19,975 nt of DNA, taken from the NCBI GenBank assembly GCA_000697335.1, contig JNEM01010910.1:1-19975 (forward strand), read 5' to 3'. Origin of the DNA: Conidiobolus incongruus B7586. Taxonomy: Eukaryota > Entomophthoromycota > Entomophthoromycetes > Entomophthorales > Conidiobolaceae. The notes under the pieces were generated by a model. It ran no database searches. It saw nothing but the letters and a program-made list of their open reading frames with translations, and had not been told where the DNA came from. Position 1 is the stretch's first letter; every line of letters begins with the position of its first letter. Shown here piece after piece: positions 19,401 through 19,975 of this stretch. Both the position numbers and the translations under genes were made by a program.

Positions 19401-19975
19401 AAGAAATGGCAAATTTTTTAATTTTTGATCTTTCAAACATATTATACATTTTGAAAAATTATATATATATAAAATATATAGGAAAATAAATATTTTCAAA
19501 GTATATATATATATTCAATTTTAATTCTTTTTTTTATTAAAATATTTTGATTTTAAAATTTATATTTAAATTTAATTATGCTTAAACTAAATTATAATTA
19601 TCAAAAGGTTTTTATTTTTGTATCTTTAAAACTTAACTATAAACCCTTTAAAATCATCTAAAACTTACAAACAATTTATAAAAATGTTGTTTTATCTAAA
19701 ACTACTATATATTACTAGATTTATAATTTTAAAGCTAGAAAAAACACTATTTAAAATTTACTAAAATTTAAAAAATTAATTTTTACTGTTATTTTTTTAT
19801 TTACTAATAGAGTAAAAAAATATATTAAGAAATACCTTTTTATTTCTATTAAAGAATTATTAAAGTAATTTAATATTAATTATATAAGCATGTTATATTT
19901 ACTTAAGTTTAAACTTAAATTAATTAATAAAAATATAAAATAGATACCTTATAATTTAACAAAAGCTTAAAAAAA
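19401..19975. other. AT-saturated DNA at the right edge
   Basis: Composition falls again to almost pure A/T with broken TA tracts at about 19460-19515 and long T or A runs. The texture is like the first 600 bases of the window, but I could find only low-complexity similarity between the two ends, not a shared repeat. No coding potential. Confidence 0.55.

Overview
The window looks like nuclear DNA from a filamentous or early-diverging fungus. Intergenic DNA is very AT-rich, introns are short (mostly 49-64 nt, GT..AG, often with CTAAC/CTAAT-like branch points), and the genes are fungal or pan-eukaryotic: a Cyc8/Ssn6 corepressor, an Asf1 histone chaperone, an RBBP4/Msi1-type WD40 protein and a broad-specificity aldehyde dehydrogenase. 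A short seven-helix protein and a second helix-7-like exon resemble class A GPCRs. Entomophthoromycotina such as Conidiobolus, which I recall carrying many 'family A GPCR-like' genes, would fit. This placement is inference.

Layout. 1-1650: AT-saturated DNA with small hairpins and a TA microsatellite. 1707-2459 (+): GPCR-like seven-helix gene. 2460-4080: non-coding, with a G-rich island at about 3240-3580. 4089-4165: candidate promoter elements (an MCB-like ACGCGT and two CCAAT boxes). 4265-4885 (+): intronless ASF1. 5482-7009 (+): aldehyde dehydrogenase in two exons, preceded by an ATG-TAA start-stop element. 7548-7730: MITE-like element with TA ends. About 8925-9320: unexplained island of higher GC. 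10871-14007 (+): CYC8/SSN6 with a 5'-leader intron and eight coding exons. 14493-14685 (-): orphan GPCR-like helix-7 exon. 14727-16544: nothing firm. 16545-18618 (-): RBBP4/Msi1-like WD40 gene in 15 exons. 18619-19975: its upstream region, then AT-saturated DNA again.

Three of the five good genes act on chromatin: Asf1 and the RBBP4-like protein as histone-binding factors, Cyc8 as a corepressor that recruits histone-modifying activities. They are separated by kilobases, differ in strand and intron density, and show no sign of co-regulation, so I treat them as ordinary neighbours. I found no clear new multi-gene system. The items most worth checking are the two higher-GC islands, the short GPCR-like gene and its orphan relative, the MITE, the ALDH start region and the ASF1 promoter.
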